From Turbatrix aceti (taxonomy: Eukaryota; Nematoda; Chromadorea; Rhabditida; Panagrolaimidae): a stretch of DNA of 64,000 nucleotides. The translations under genes and the position numbers were made by a program. Below are positions 1 to 10,519 of this stretch, piece after piece. Every line of letters begins with the position of its first letter. The first letter of the stretch is position 1. Where the stretch lies: positions 5,422,739 through 5,486,738 of the forward strand of contig OZ017767.1 in NCBI GenBank assembly GCA_963969345.1, read 5' to 3'. The notes beneath the pieces were generated by a model. That model saw nothing but the letters and a program-made list of their open reading frames with translations. It was not told the origin of the DNA and searched no databases.

Positions 1-688
1 TTTTTGATCGTCAAAAGTGCATTCGTCGGTCTCTCTTTCGCAGAAGGCGATGTTTTGCTCTGGATTGAGCAGTCGTTTGCACGTTGTATGATGTTGTATG
101 ATGCTGTACGTTGAACGCGCCATAGAAAAGTCAGGTTTAGAAGTTAATTCAATTTCATCGACAATGATGCCGTAATTGTGTTGGTTGCCCGCGCGCTAAC
201 AAGTAACTTGAATGGTGACCGAAAAAAGCTTGGAATACACAAAAGGTGTTTTCGCCGCGTGCTAAATATAATACAAGTTTTCTGAACTGTGCCGACCTCG
301 CGCAGTCCCGTAGACACGTCATGCTTGCTGGTACGACAACTGTTTACCAAGGACCCTGGACTTTTAAAGTTTTGCAAACAGGAAATTGAATTGAACGAAT
401 TGGGACAAATCGTGCCCCCGAAGTCGCCCACGTGCCCTCTCTGGAGGACACCGAGGACATCCATGAATTATGCATGTGCCATCTTAGTTAGGCGACTGTA
501 GCAATGGCTCAAAGTTTATTCCACACGAAAGCTGTCAGAAAAAGGAACGTGTTCGTTGAGTTTAAATTACATTCAGATTAATACCTTTTCATCACACACG
601 AGATCTGTGAGTTGTGCTTGGCTACAAGGAAGGCGCGTGCGTCGAGATCGTCGAGGATGTCCCCCGAAGGCGTCGTGCCGCACTGCCG
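1..688. other. No supported gene
   Basis: I see no reading frame with recognisable protein similarity, no RNA gene and no clear repeat apart from a short imperfect GTATGATGTT-type direct repeat near 85-110. It probably lies 3' of the minus-strand exon that follows, or is intergenic. Confidence 0.4.
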
Positions 689-1015
689 TTAGCCGACGGG
701 AATGCGTTGGAGATTCTTGATCAGGGTTATGAACTTGGCGGCTCGCTTGGTGTTGTCGTAGCTGCGCTTCATGGCTCCGGCGACGATTGAGGGTTCGGGG
801 TCGTCGTTGGCGGCGGTGGCGGTGGCGTGGCGGAAAAAGCTGCCGGCCGGCGCGAGGTGAAAGCCCGGCCCTAGCCTATCCCTCGCGCAGTCCGGGAACT
901 TGGTGGACATTGCGTCGAAGCAGGATGGGTCTTCCTGACAGATGGACGCAATTATCCGACATGACACTGAAATGCCGTAGTCGTCCTGTGTTGTGAATCG
1001 TAAAAAAAAAACTGA
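689..1015 (-). CDS. Possible GAS1/GDNF-receptor-like 3' exon (partial)
   Basis: A minus-strand open frame ends with TAA at 689. After a plausible acceptor around 1012 (TTCACAACACAG) it encodes roughly DDYGISVSCRIIASICQE and then DPSCFDAMSTKFPDC, followed by a Lys/Arg-rich C-terminus. The spacing C-x6-C-x5-C and a further Cys resembles one GAS1/GDNF-receptor repeat, a family of secreted or GPI-anchored co-receptors. The codon use is exon-like and GC-rich compared with the flanks. No upstream exon could be recognised, so the gene may continue across the retrotransposon at 1094-1961, or this may be a relic. The hydrophobic stretch just upstream could be mistaken for a signal peptide but reads through a T-rich, intron-like tract. 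Family assignment is weak and rests on the cysteine pattern alone. Confidence 0.3.
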   Translation of the reverse strand, partial: SVFFLRFTTQDDYGISVSCRIIASICQEDPSCFDAMSTKFPDCARDRLGPGFHLAPAGSFFRHATATAANDDPEPSIVAGAMKRSYDNTKRAAKFITLIKNLQRIPVG

Positions 1016-1085
1016 GAAGAACACAAAAAACGGCCATTTTGACAAATTAGACTACTGAAACGTAAAAAAATGTTTTGACGACGCC

Positions 1086-1969
1086 GTCTGAAGGAATCTG
1101 GTCAAATCGAGGATTCCAAATTGGCAGGCACCGACTCTGCTACCTTGCCTACGCCGACGACATTGCGCTCCTGGCACCAGATGCTCCCACAGCTCAAGCC
1201 ATGCTGCAGGACCTGGCCGACGAAGCTCTCTCTGTCGGTCTGGAAATCAACATCGGCAAGACCAAGTGGATGAGCAACTCGAAAGACGACGCGACGATTC
1301 TACTGAACGGTTTTCCGGTCGAAAGAGTAAAAGAGTTCGTCTATCTTGGACAGCTCTTCTCCTGGCCGAGAGACCACAAGAAAGAAATTATCAAAAGAAT
1401 GACGGCAGGACGAAAGGCGTATTTCAAGTACAAAGACTTCCTGCGCTCACGCCAAGTCAAAATGGGGCTGAAACGGCGACTCATCGAGCAGTGCATAAAG
1501 CCAGCAGTCCTCTACGGCTGCGAAACCTGGGCACTCACCGACGCCGGAATCGAAACCCTCCAGCGGGGACAACGTCGCCTCGAACGTGCTATCTTAGAGG
1601 TGCGTTTGAGCGACAAAGTCCCATCCGAATCCATCCGGAAGCGCACCAAGCTCAAAGACTGGAACGAATCCGCTCGCCGCCGCAAGCAGAAATACGCCAA
1701 ATCGCTCGCGACGACCGACGACGACAACTGGGCAGTCCGACTGTCAGACTGGCGCCCCACAGAAGACTACGTGGAAGCCAAGCGACCGCTAGGACGACCA
1801 CGCATGCGCTGGACCGACGACCTCGCCATTGCCTACAACGCTTCTACCAAGGACTTCGATTTCAGACGGATTGTTTTTCTTTGATGACCCCTCTTCGTAC
1901 GACCCCACTGATTTGTATAATCCCGTGTGTACGAGTAAGAGATAAATTGATTGATTGATTGGTCTGAAG
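1086..1969 (+). mobile_element. 5'-truncated RTE-like non-LTR retrotransposon with apparent TSD
   Basis: The segment encodes the C-terminal half of a non-LTR reverse transcriptase and ends in a tandem ATTG tail (about 1946-1961), as many RTE-type elements do. The identical octamer GTCTGAAG at 1086-1093 and 1962-1969 flanks it exactly where coding similarity starts and the tail stops, so it looks like the target-site duplication of a 5'-truncated insertion. The body is therefore about 868 bp (1094-1961). A TSD this short could arise by chance, but its placement supports it. Confidence 0.75.
1094..1884 (+). pseudogene. Reverse transcriptase fragment of RTE-like element
   Basis: The open frame runs from the truncation point to a TGA at 1882-1884. 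An ATG at 1075 lies upstream, in host DNA. It carries the catalytic YADD motif of the RT palm (nucleotides 1150-1161), then the thumb region with KPAVLYGCETWAL and the RT C-terminal segment ending in RPLGRPRMRWTDDLA, both typical of nematode and arthropod RTE-like ORFs. The apurinic endonuclease and the fingers and first palm blocks are missing because of 5' truncation. The surviving frame has no stop or frameshift, so the insertion is either young or recently copied. It cannot move by itself. Confidence 0.85.
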
Positions 1970-3980
1970 TCATCCTTTGTGCCTGACTAATCACCCAACG
2001 GCACGCCGTTTTGGACTTTTTCGGCAACGTTAACGTCTTTGTCGCTGTTCACAGAGCCGTGTTTTTTGATGCTCTACCCATCGCTGCACAAACACCGTCG
2101 TTTTTAATGTAAACGTAATTTTTTAGCCTAATGCAAAAAAAATGCGCGTTTGACGTCTGAACGCGTTGTACCTGTTTGAGCGAGGCTGTGACGAGTTTGA
2201 CATGGCACACTGTCCTCCTCCGTAAGTTTTCTGTTAAATTGAAACTCGCAAATTCTGTTGAAAACATTTTTTTAATAAACCCGTCGCAAAACAATGCTCG
2301 ATGGGCTTCGAAGCGCCGAGGACGCCTGAATAGGCATTTCATTAAAAAAACTCACGCAGCAGTTGCGCCTCGGCAACGACGGATGAGAGCAGGGCGGCGA
2401 TCAGCAGTAACTGACTAGTGGTCAATGCCATTACCTAAAAAAAGGCTTCAAGACATCGTAAATATATATACAAAGCACGGCAATCACGACCGAGCAGCAT
2501 TCATCGGCATTCACGAAAGACAAAAAGAACAGCAGGGGTGGTGACGCCACCGAAGAAGTGCCGCAGGGCAAGAAGCTGAGGGTGGGCCCGCTGAGGCTTA
2601 AGAAAGCGGAAACAAATTGTTGGGCATGTAATTAGCAGTGAACTGTAAATACGTGCCACAACTACCTGGTTCCTCAAACTTTTGTCTTAACATGTCATCT
2701 GACAAACAGACTTTGGACTGGTACGATCTTCTGAAGCGAAAATGAAAGTTTCTCGGCGTCTTTTTAGATGAAAAAGAAGAAACAACGCCCCACGAAGAAA
2801 AACGAGTGCGCAAGACAAGGTCAAGAGCGCATTTGACGTCAGATGCCAATGCCAGTGCAGCCGCCCTCAAGCCAGGCGGAAAATCTTTTGGCAACAAAAA
2901 CTCGGGTAATCATATTCGTTGGACGAAAAATATTTATTATAATCAACAACTTCGTTATCCTCTACAGTACCCCGTCTCCAAAAATTCACAGAACCACTTG
3001 CAAAAACACCGTGCCAAAAAAATGAGCAAATAAAGTTTTTTTGGGCAAAGAGAATTTGAATTTGCAAAAAAAAAAAGAGGAGAGCAGGAGGAGGAGGGGC
3101 CAAAACTTGAAATGTTGAATCAACGGGCGGAAAATGCGGAAAATGGCGCTCGCTTGTTTCACCGTTGACAAAGGAGGATGACCGTTTCGTTTCGCTCTCG
3201 TGATTCTATGACATCTTCGAAGACAAAGAACGGCGTGGCATCGCAGAGGGGGCCGGAGAAGCGTTCACGTGCACAAAGTGCAGACAAGTTGTCACACGCA
3301 AAGTTGCTTCAATAACTGCCTGCTATTACGGCGAACGCCGCTTCCGTCACCGAAAACTGCACTGCCGGCATCGTTTTCAGCGCCTACCTACTACATACAT
3401 ATTCTCCGGAAGAATCTTGCAAAACTTTTTGCATTGTACATAGTTTTTTTCTTTTACTTTCTTCCTCGTCGGAAAACAATCGTCATTTTAGCAGTTGCCG
3501 CCAGAAGCGCGGTCTTGATTCCTCTCGTCTCGACCGACCTCAAAGTGCCTGTTCCGCCTGATGGCACAGTTTCGGTCTTGGTGGTAGTAAATGCAATACA
3601 AAGTACATAAATACTTGTAAACACGTGATCCAACAACCAAATTGTCATCCAGAAAAAATTTTGAACAAACAAACTGTTTTTGTATTTTTTCCCCATATTC
3701 GGCGGTTATTTTTGTCATCCGCTTTTTTCTCAAAAACAATGAATTAGCCAAAATTCGAGTTTTTTTAAATGTAGGGCGATTGCGTCACCCCCATCAACGC
3801 CCCCTGTACGAAGAGTACCCGTACCATGTTTTCCAAAAGGCACTGATAAGCGCGATGCTTTTAAGTTAAGCCCTGGATTAGAGCACGAAAATGACAAGCA
3901 CAGTTGCATCAGACTCCATAGCATCAAAAAACGTGACCAAAAGCAAAAAGCAGCGAACTCGGTTTCAATGACATCGAATG
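1970..3980. other. No supported gene; one weak exon-like stretch
   Basis: Mostly AT-rich spacer. A plus-strand stretch near 2522-2634 reads as a short Lys/Arg-rich peptide ending in TAG with exon-like composition, but it has no good acceptor and no recognisable family, so it is not called. I see no RNA gene. Confidence 0.35.
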
Positions 3981-3986
3981 AGCTTT

Positions 3987-3992
3987 TTTATT
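3987..3992 (-). terminator. Polyadenylation signal of lysozyme-like gene
   Basis: AATAAA on the minus strand, 44 nt past the TAG stop of the lysozyme-like gene. Confidence 0.6.
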
Positions 3993-4035
3993 CGTGTGAA
4001 GACAAAAAATCAAAGTGCATAAATTAAAGAATCGT

Positions 4036-4857
4036 CTAGACGAAGCCGCCAGCGACGAAGACACCTTCCTTGACTTCAGCCTGGAGGCCGACGTTCTTCG
4101 TGCCGCTGGGGTAGACGTCGCGGTTGAGGGTGAGCGTGCAGAGGTACTCGTTGAGGGCAAACTGCTTGACGGAAGCGCTGGTCCAGCCGCCGAAGGGACG
4201 GAAGTCGTCGAAGGTGGCGACGGATTCGGCGGACGTTCCCTGGCCGAGGGCGTTCCAGTACCAAAGCCTCTGGCTGCGGAAGGCGGTCGATGCGCCGGTG
4301 ATCTGCTGCCAGTCGTACCAGTTGGTGTAGATGCCGACGGTGACGCCGTACGAGGTGGCGCGGCTCACGAATGACTGGATGAGAGCGACATTGGTGGCTG
4401 TGCTGAGATTCCAGTTGACGGGGGACGTCACCTGGAGCCAGATAGAGCTGACGGTGATTCCGCCGCTGCGGAGGTTGTTGTACGCCTCGTCGAACTGAAC
4501 CTGACCGCTCTTGGAGCCGATGCTGGGGGTCACGTAGATCTCGGTGCCGAGGCCGGCGCTGTTCGCGTTGATGATGGTCTGGCACGCGGCGGTGTTGACG
4601 GTGCCGCCGTTGGTCGGCGTGTAGGCCTGGACGAAAGCAGCCAGGTAGCCCTGGTTCTTGATACACTGAAGCTGCGAAACAGTAGCGGCGCTGTAAATGT
4701 CGACAGCAAAGTTGTAAGCTGCCTTGTCGGCGGGCAGAGAGGGAGAATCGAGTTTGACATCCTGGATGACCTCCTCAACGAGGGGCTTGATGGCGATGGA
4801 AGCGACCGAGCCGGCCAGGAGGACGACAGCCAGGAGCGAAACACGAGCAAGCGTCAT
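4036..4857 (-). CDS. Secreted lys-type (GH25-like) lysozyme homologue
   Basis: Single-exon gene for 273 aa; the start at 4857 is chosen because a signal peptide begins there (MTLARVSLLAVVLLAG, cleavage near residue 20). The mature part has the nematode lys/GH25 barrel order: an AVDIYSAATV strand with Asp53, a Cys pair region, IWLQV at 139-143, GIYTNWYDWQ, LWYWN and FGGWTS near the C-terminus. Family members hydrolyse peptidoglycan in the gut or act in immunity. In most, the strand at residues 140-145 carries a D-x-E motif; here it reads W-L-Q-V-T-S, so the usual second acidic pair is absent and catalysis is doubtful. It is intronless, unlike most genes in the window, and has its own TATA-like box and poly(A) signal. 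Assignment to the family is firm; enzymatic activity is not. Confidence 0.85.
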   Translation of the reverse strand: MTLARVSLLAVVLLAGSVASIAIKPLVEEVIQDVKLDSPSLPADKAAYNFAVDIYSAATVSQLQCIKNQGYLAAFVQAYTPTNGGTVNTAACQTIINANSAGLGTEIYVTPSIGSKSGQVQFDEAYNNLRSGGITVSSIWLQVTSPVNWNLSTATNVALIQSFVSRATSYGVTVGIYTNWYDWQQITGASTAFRSQRLWYWNALGQGTSAESVATFDDFRPFGGWTSASVKQFALNEYLCTLTLNRDVYPSGTKNVGLQAEVKEGVFVAGGFV

Positions 4858-4903
4858 GATTGGTGACGAGCAGAAATGGTGAACTCGAGCACAGGAGAAA
4901 AGG

Positions 4904-4911
4904 CTTTTATT
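4904..4911 (-). promoter_or_regulatory. TATA-like box of lysozyme-like gene
   Basis: AATAAAAG on the minus strand, 47 nt upstream of the ATG at 4857, a spacing that fits a core promoter with a short 5' leader. Confidence 0.45.
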
Positions 4912-7786
4912 GCGCCTCACGACGCCTCGATAAAGACGCCCCCTGATTCATACGGCCGTACTTTTTTTCGGGCAGGCAAGGACGGCTGGCTGATAACGCA
5001 GCCGCACCCAGGCTTCAAGTTTGCCGACATCCGGTTGCAGTTTGTTTTGCCAATTCCTGGCTGATGCACCGTCACCGTCACGGCACTCCCCGGCAGCGGT
5101 GTGTAGGCTAAAACACGTAATTATCTAAATTGCGTGTGCCTGAATCACAAAAGCAGAAGAAAAAAAAGAAAGTGATTCAATCGTATGAATCACGTTTTCA
5201 TCAGCGCCTAATTTCTGTCATCAAAAAAGTCTGCGAGCAACGTAAACAGCATAACAATGAAAAAGGCAGGCTTGGCTAATTTTGATAACCAACAGTGATT
5301 ATCGCTTATGTCTGCTGTCAAGTAGTGTCGTCAAAACAAATAATAACCGGAGTAAAGCATTTTTAGGTGTGTCGTTAAGTGAACTGGGATTGCACTGTGT
5401 TCAATTTATTTATTTTAAATTTGAAATAATACTTATGTGAAAAAAAACGGTTTTAGAAGTTGTTTCTTTTGTCTAACACGAAAGCTGTGAAAGCTGCTAC
5501 GCATCATGTCCGTCATCACGGGAAATAATTAGTCACAAGTTAGTACGTTTTTGACATGCGTGAAATAGGCAATGTGTGTAAACACCTGAGATCATACTTT
5601 TTTTATTTGAAAATAATGAGGTAACACTCTTGGCCTAAAATACATATACAAAACGCAATACTTTGAAGTTAACAACGTTTCAAACGTTGGATTACCACGG
5701 ATTAAAAAGTTGCGCAGTGGTTTGTTTGCGTGTGTGACCATTAGTTTGCATTTGACAAACAGCAACCAGGTGCAACAACAATTTTTTTATCACCCGACCT
5801 GTTCACAGACGAGACCTACGTCTGTTTACGCAATTGCAATTGTGGGACACGTAAAACTTTATCCTGCGCAGAAGCGGCAGGTCCGCGGACCAGACATGGC
5901 ATTTGGGCCAGTCCAGTGTTTACCCGAAATTATGTTGGAGTGTTGCGATGACGTTTTTACCCACTCAGAAAAATTTGTTTGTTGTTGTTGTCTGCAAAAA
6001 TAATCAAAAACACACCTGCAGAAAGCAAAGAACCGCTCATTGTCAGGTAAACAAATACAGCTGCCAGAACTCGCTTTGTAGTAACCTTTTTGGATTCAAA
6101 TACTTTTTTTCATCGCTCGGTGAACCTATCCGACCGTTCGTCATCATGGAAACACGCGTGCGCATGCTGACAGAGGCCTTGAATGCGGATACTTGGTCAG
6201 GAGTGATAAGACGGCTATCGAGATCACAAGTCATCGCACAACGTGCTTGCTTGCTGATAGCAGTAGTTCCTTCTTGTGTTTTCACGTGGACAACGAGAAA
6301 CAAGTGTATTTTTTTATCAGGGAAACAAAGTGGCCCTTGCTTCTTTTCTTCGGCGTCCGGGAGGGGACGTCAGAACAAGTTACGCGAAATCACGTCTTCT
6401 GATGTTGGTAGAATTAGGCAGAATTAGTGCCACAAATTCTGGGTATAAAAGAGAAGTGCACACGTCAGGAAAAAAACAGTTTTGTTGTTGTGCCAAGTGC
6501 TCGTGTTCTAATCTCCCGAGGGTGCTCTTTATGCCACCAAGGTGGGCGCTGCCAGTTTCTGCCGACCCAGTCCGATCAAAAACTTCAAGAACAACACTTT
6601 GGCGCCAACGAGGAGCTTTATTAGACTTCGCTGCTACCGTTCAGCCAGCGGAAATTGCTCAAGGTGACATGTTGTCTACCTAGGTTGTCTATTACGCACC
6701 CCTCAGTGCTCGATAATCTCCAAATTGATGCCAACACCGGAATCCAGCCCGGAATCAACACGGGATAAAGATATATGTATTTAAAAATTCAGAATGTATT
6801 AATATGAATTTTTTTCTGGAGAACTGAAAATCTCTGCAAAAATAGCAGAATTCTTAAGCGGAGGCGGACCAGCCTGAACCATTTTTTATGGCATTTGCGA
6901 CGGCACTTTAACCGTTATGATGTTTGTTTTCGGCCGCAAGGGTGTTGTGCTGGCTTTGGTGTCTTTTGGCAGCCTTCTGACTTTCGCAGCCTTTTTGAAT
7001 TTATATTCTCACCTGGAGCTCATGAGAATACATAATATTTTCTGCCCTGCTTTTTTTATTGTACCCTGCTTCTGCCCTTCCTGTTTTTTGTACCTTGCAC
7101 GCTCATTTTTCATTTTTCGAGAAGATGCTTGTGCTTCGTCTCCCGCCAACGTCACTCCCAGCGGTGCCTCCGTCGCCGGCCGTCTACTCAGAAAATTAGC
7201 TCTATTTATTAGCCAAATTGATCGCGTGTGCCGTAATCTCGGCAATGTATCAAGAGCAACGTCGGCTGGCCATTAGACAGCGCAGACATCTCCGGGCACT
7301 TCTTCGAAACCATCTGATTGCGCGGTCGGATTTCGTTCGCTCCCAACTCACAGACTAGCTAGGGAATTAATTAATTTTAGGCCCATCCCTCTTTTCTGCC
7401 GTTGTCGTTGTCCAGAGCGAGCCTTACTGTTCCTTGCGTGATTTTTGCACGTTTCTAACGATGCCTTCCTTCTGTTATGAAATGCGTCGACATGCATTTT
7501 TGTTCCAGTTAGGTTCAGAAGATCTCGCATTTCAAGTCCGCCTCACTCGTCATTCTTGTTTTTTCTTTCCGTCGCCCACCTTCTGCGCGGTTTTCAATCC
7601 GATGCCGCCGGCAGACTTTATTAAGCGGAAGATGCGCTGCAAAAAAGGCATCTCACGAGTTTGTGGTGGCGCGCGACGATGACTTGGCGTGTCTGGGGAC
7701 CGTGCGTGCCGACGGCGCCTCGCTAATTAGCATGCTTGTCATTTCAGGTGTACTCGTTGTTCCACAGTAGCCGGTGTTATTCAACG
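4912..7786. other. No supported gene
   Basis: AT-rich spacer. An ORF starting at 6917 opens with a hydrophobic stretch but has no recognisable continuation. The sequence CTTGTCATTTCAG at 7734-7746 could be a trans-splice or 5'-UTR acceptor for the gene starting at 7787. Confidence 0.35.
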
Positions 7787-8194
7787 ATGGCCAAGTTATC
7801 TTCGCTAATTGCCGCCCTGGGTCTCGTCGTTATCGCGGCGGTCGGCAGCAGTGCAAGTCCCTACCGCTGTGAGTTTTCTTCCAGGTTGTCTGATTCACCT
7901 TTTGTACATCCTGAGCTTTCAGTGCCCACCCAAATCAACCGGTATCGGCCGTTTGTCTTCAACTACGACTCTTTCTCCGGCCCTTTGGTCGCTGTACCCG
8001 AATCCGACGTCCCAGCCCCACGGCTGAGGTCTGCCCGCTTTGTTCCGGCCGCTCCAGGGATCCCAGATGCGGCACAGCTTTCTGAGAACAACCGATTCGA
8101 GGACAACAGACCAGGTCTTGCCCTGCAGGGCTCGAAGCGCGGCAGCCTGCTTATGCGGCTTGCCAATCAATCTGCGCGCGGCTTCGGAAAGTGA
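7787..8194 (+). CDS. Candidate neuropeptide-like secreted precursor
   Basis: The ATG at 7787 opens a clear signal peptide (MAKLSSLIAALGLVVIAAVG). A 54-bp intron at 7869-7922 has a GTGAGT donor and a TTTCAG acceptor; removing it keeps the frame and gives 117 aa ending in TGA at 8192-8194. The C-terminus contains a dibasic KR followed by GSLLMRLANQSARGFGK. Cleavage at KR with trimming of the terminal Lys and amidation through Gly would release a peptide ending in RGF-amide. There is only one such unit. I do not recognise it as a named nlp or flp gene, and it could instead be a small secreted protein. AATAAA lies at 8411-8416. Confidence 0.55.
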   Translation: MAKLSSLIAALGLVVIAAVGSSASPYRCEFSSRLSDSPFVHPELSVPTQINRYRPFVFNYDSFSGPLVAVPESDVPAPRLRSARFVPAAPGIPDAAQLSENNRFEDNRPGLALQGSKRGSLLMRLANQSARGFGK

Positions 8195-9977
8195 GCACCA
8201 TGAACATGACGCCACCACCACCACCAACATCATGACGACGGCTTGGCTTCTTTGCTTCTGTGTGTGCTCTCAGATTTCACACAGTATTACTATGTTGTAA
8301 TCTTGTTCATCTCTGTAAAGTGAATCTAGCCAAAGGTCCAGCGACTGCTCCCTCGTGAATATCGGAAAAAAACGACATGGTAATACAATCCTAGCGCTCT
8401 GTGACACAAAAATAAAAACAGCTCATTGTTGCTATTGTGCGAAAAAGTTAATGAGCCAACGAGAGAGAGAGACAGAATTTGCGTGCCCGGGTCCCGAGTC
8501 CCGAGTCCCGGGCTACAAAGTACAGGGGACGAGAACCGGCTTAAAAGTTGAGCGATTTAGCGTTGCAATGAGTTCTTGGATTCTCCAAACGCTATGACCC
8601 CGCAGGGTTTAAAAACTCAATGTTTTCTGCACCGCACCGCACCTTCAGCGGCAACAAACACCAAAGCTCGGTGCCATAAAAGGCTCGCTAACAAGCAGTG
8701 ATCATTACAAGACATTATTTTCCCCCGGAACTGGGTGGAACGCCGGCGATTCTTGTTAATAAACAGAAGCTGGCAAAAAAAGAGAGAATGAGAGTCCAAT
8801 TGCGGGACCGGACTTCGTTTTGACTTGCATGCCAGCATGTCTATGCCAGCATGGTCCGGTCCTCACTCTGCAAGGTGCCAGCCTCGGCGCCGACGTCCAA
8901 AGGTTGCACGCAACGGCAACACTAATTGTTTTCAGTTTTCAACGTGGCATCATCAACCGATACAGTAAAAACAACAGAGTTCAGAATAAATAGTGAATTT
9001 CTAAGTTGGTTCCTTTGCACCCAGGGTTGTAAAACAATGACAACGATGCGTAACATTCTGCAATAATTTTTAAAGAATGCCAAATTCACCTGGCAGCAAG
9101 CACCTGCCTGGGGTTATAATAGGTGCAAATGTCGGACAAGCTGAAAACGTCACTACAACCTAACTCGACCCAGATTATTAAAAGTCGGCTACATATGTGC
9201 CGGCGCACTTTGCTCGTACCTACCCCCTGCATCCTGTACTTTACCTCCACCGGAAACAATGGTGTCTAATGAATGACAGAAATCAGAAAGAACAGAGAAA
9301 CAAACACACCCCGAGAATGCACTTGTTGTTAGCTGCTGCTGCCGGACGCGTAGGCAGGAGGATTACCTTACTCACGGTCCCTTCAGGGGGTTATTTACCA
9401 CTCTGCGCGTGGTGTCAGGCCGGAATGCGCACAGGGCAGTCACTCGCTGGTGGAGTTGGAAGATTACCTGTTACTCAGGTGAGAGCTGTTTCTCAGGTGA
9501 GGGCGCGTGCCAAAGTGCAGGTTTCGATAATTAGCCCTCTAGGGGCCCTCTAACTTACGTTGGGGCCGATGGAATGCTCGCTGCTAACAACGCAGGCATT
9601 TTACCTATCTACCTACCGACCCAGGTCTGTGGTATAGCTAGCTAGCTATGCAATGGTTTGACAGAACGGTTGTCGTTACCGTGCACACACGTGAACTCTC
9701 CTCTCCACCAACGCCCCTTTCGATTCCACTCCTGCGCACACGCGTAAGCGAGAAACCAAATGATAGAGCTCACTCGCGCGAGCGCGAGACGTGTGCCGAC
9801 TTGCGCAGACGCCTTCCAGGTAATCTTTACAATTTACACTGCCTCACTCACGTTTGTCTATGTCCCCGCTTTGGCGACGAGACTGTTGTGTGCGCATGTC
9901 TCGATTTCTTTAATTTTCGTGTTTGTTATTGTTTATGTAGCCCTGGCTTTTGACCGAAATCGTGAGTGATACCCAAC
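8195..9977. other. No supported gene
   Basis: Apart from the poly(A) signal near 8411, this holds a short GA run (about 8461-8472) and a local GTCCCGA direct repeat near 8490-8510. No ORF resembles a known protein. Confidence 0.35.
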
Positions 9978-10070
9978 GGCACCCCGTAGAGTTGTAGTGG
10001 TTAGGTGTGCCAAAAAAGTTGTCGTCTGCCTACAAAAGTTCTGGTTTGGTCCCACACCTTTGCCTGTGCC
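9978..10070 (+). repeat. tRNA-like segment (SINE head or tRNA relic)
   Basis: GGCAC at 9978-9982 can pair with GTGCC at 10066-10070. Between them lie GTTGTAGTGGTTAG (9991-10004), close to a tRNA box A and D-loop, and GGTTTGGTCCC (10043-10053), close to box B. The variable part and anticodon arm do not fold well by eye, so this is more likely a tRNA-derived SINE or pseudogene than a working tRNA. Confidence 0.3.
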
Positions 10071-10519
10071 GTAGTCAACATCCAAAACGCAGTGCACTTT
10101 TTATTACATTTTTTTAAGCGAATCCAAAATGACGAAAAATAAGTATTTAAACTTGGGGGATAGTTACGTCAAAAGATACTGTATAAAAACGAGGTAAAAA
10201 AATAAACTCAGCTACACTAGCGAGCACACGCAGTTGCCATGCCAACATGGCCGAGAAGAGAATGGGTAAAGCTGTTAGGCGGGAATGAATGTGATAAGGG
10301 AAAAGGTAAGTCACAGGAGAGTCCGAATACGCCTTCAAAATAACAGATTTGTGTGCGCGCGCGTCGCGTGTGTTGAGTCCTTTGTCTTCGCAACCGGTGG
10401 GGTTATTAGCGTGGTTTTCAGGCAGGCAGCAGACGAATTTCGAGAATTGCAAGGAATGACAGTTCTCTTCGATTGACGACGCCGACGAAGACGACGACGA
10501 TTGACTGCTGGACGCGAAC

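Noticed and set aside
1266..1958. 230-aa frame overlapping the reverse transcriptase
   Set aside because: It is a shadow of the RT frame on the same strand; no domain similarity and odd composition.
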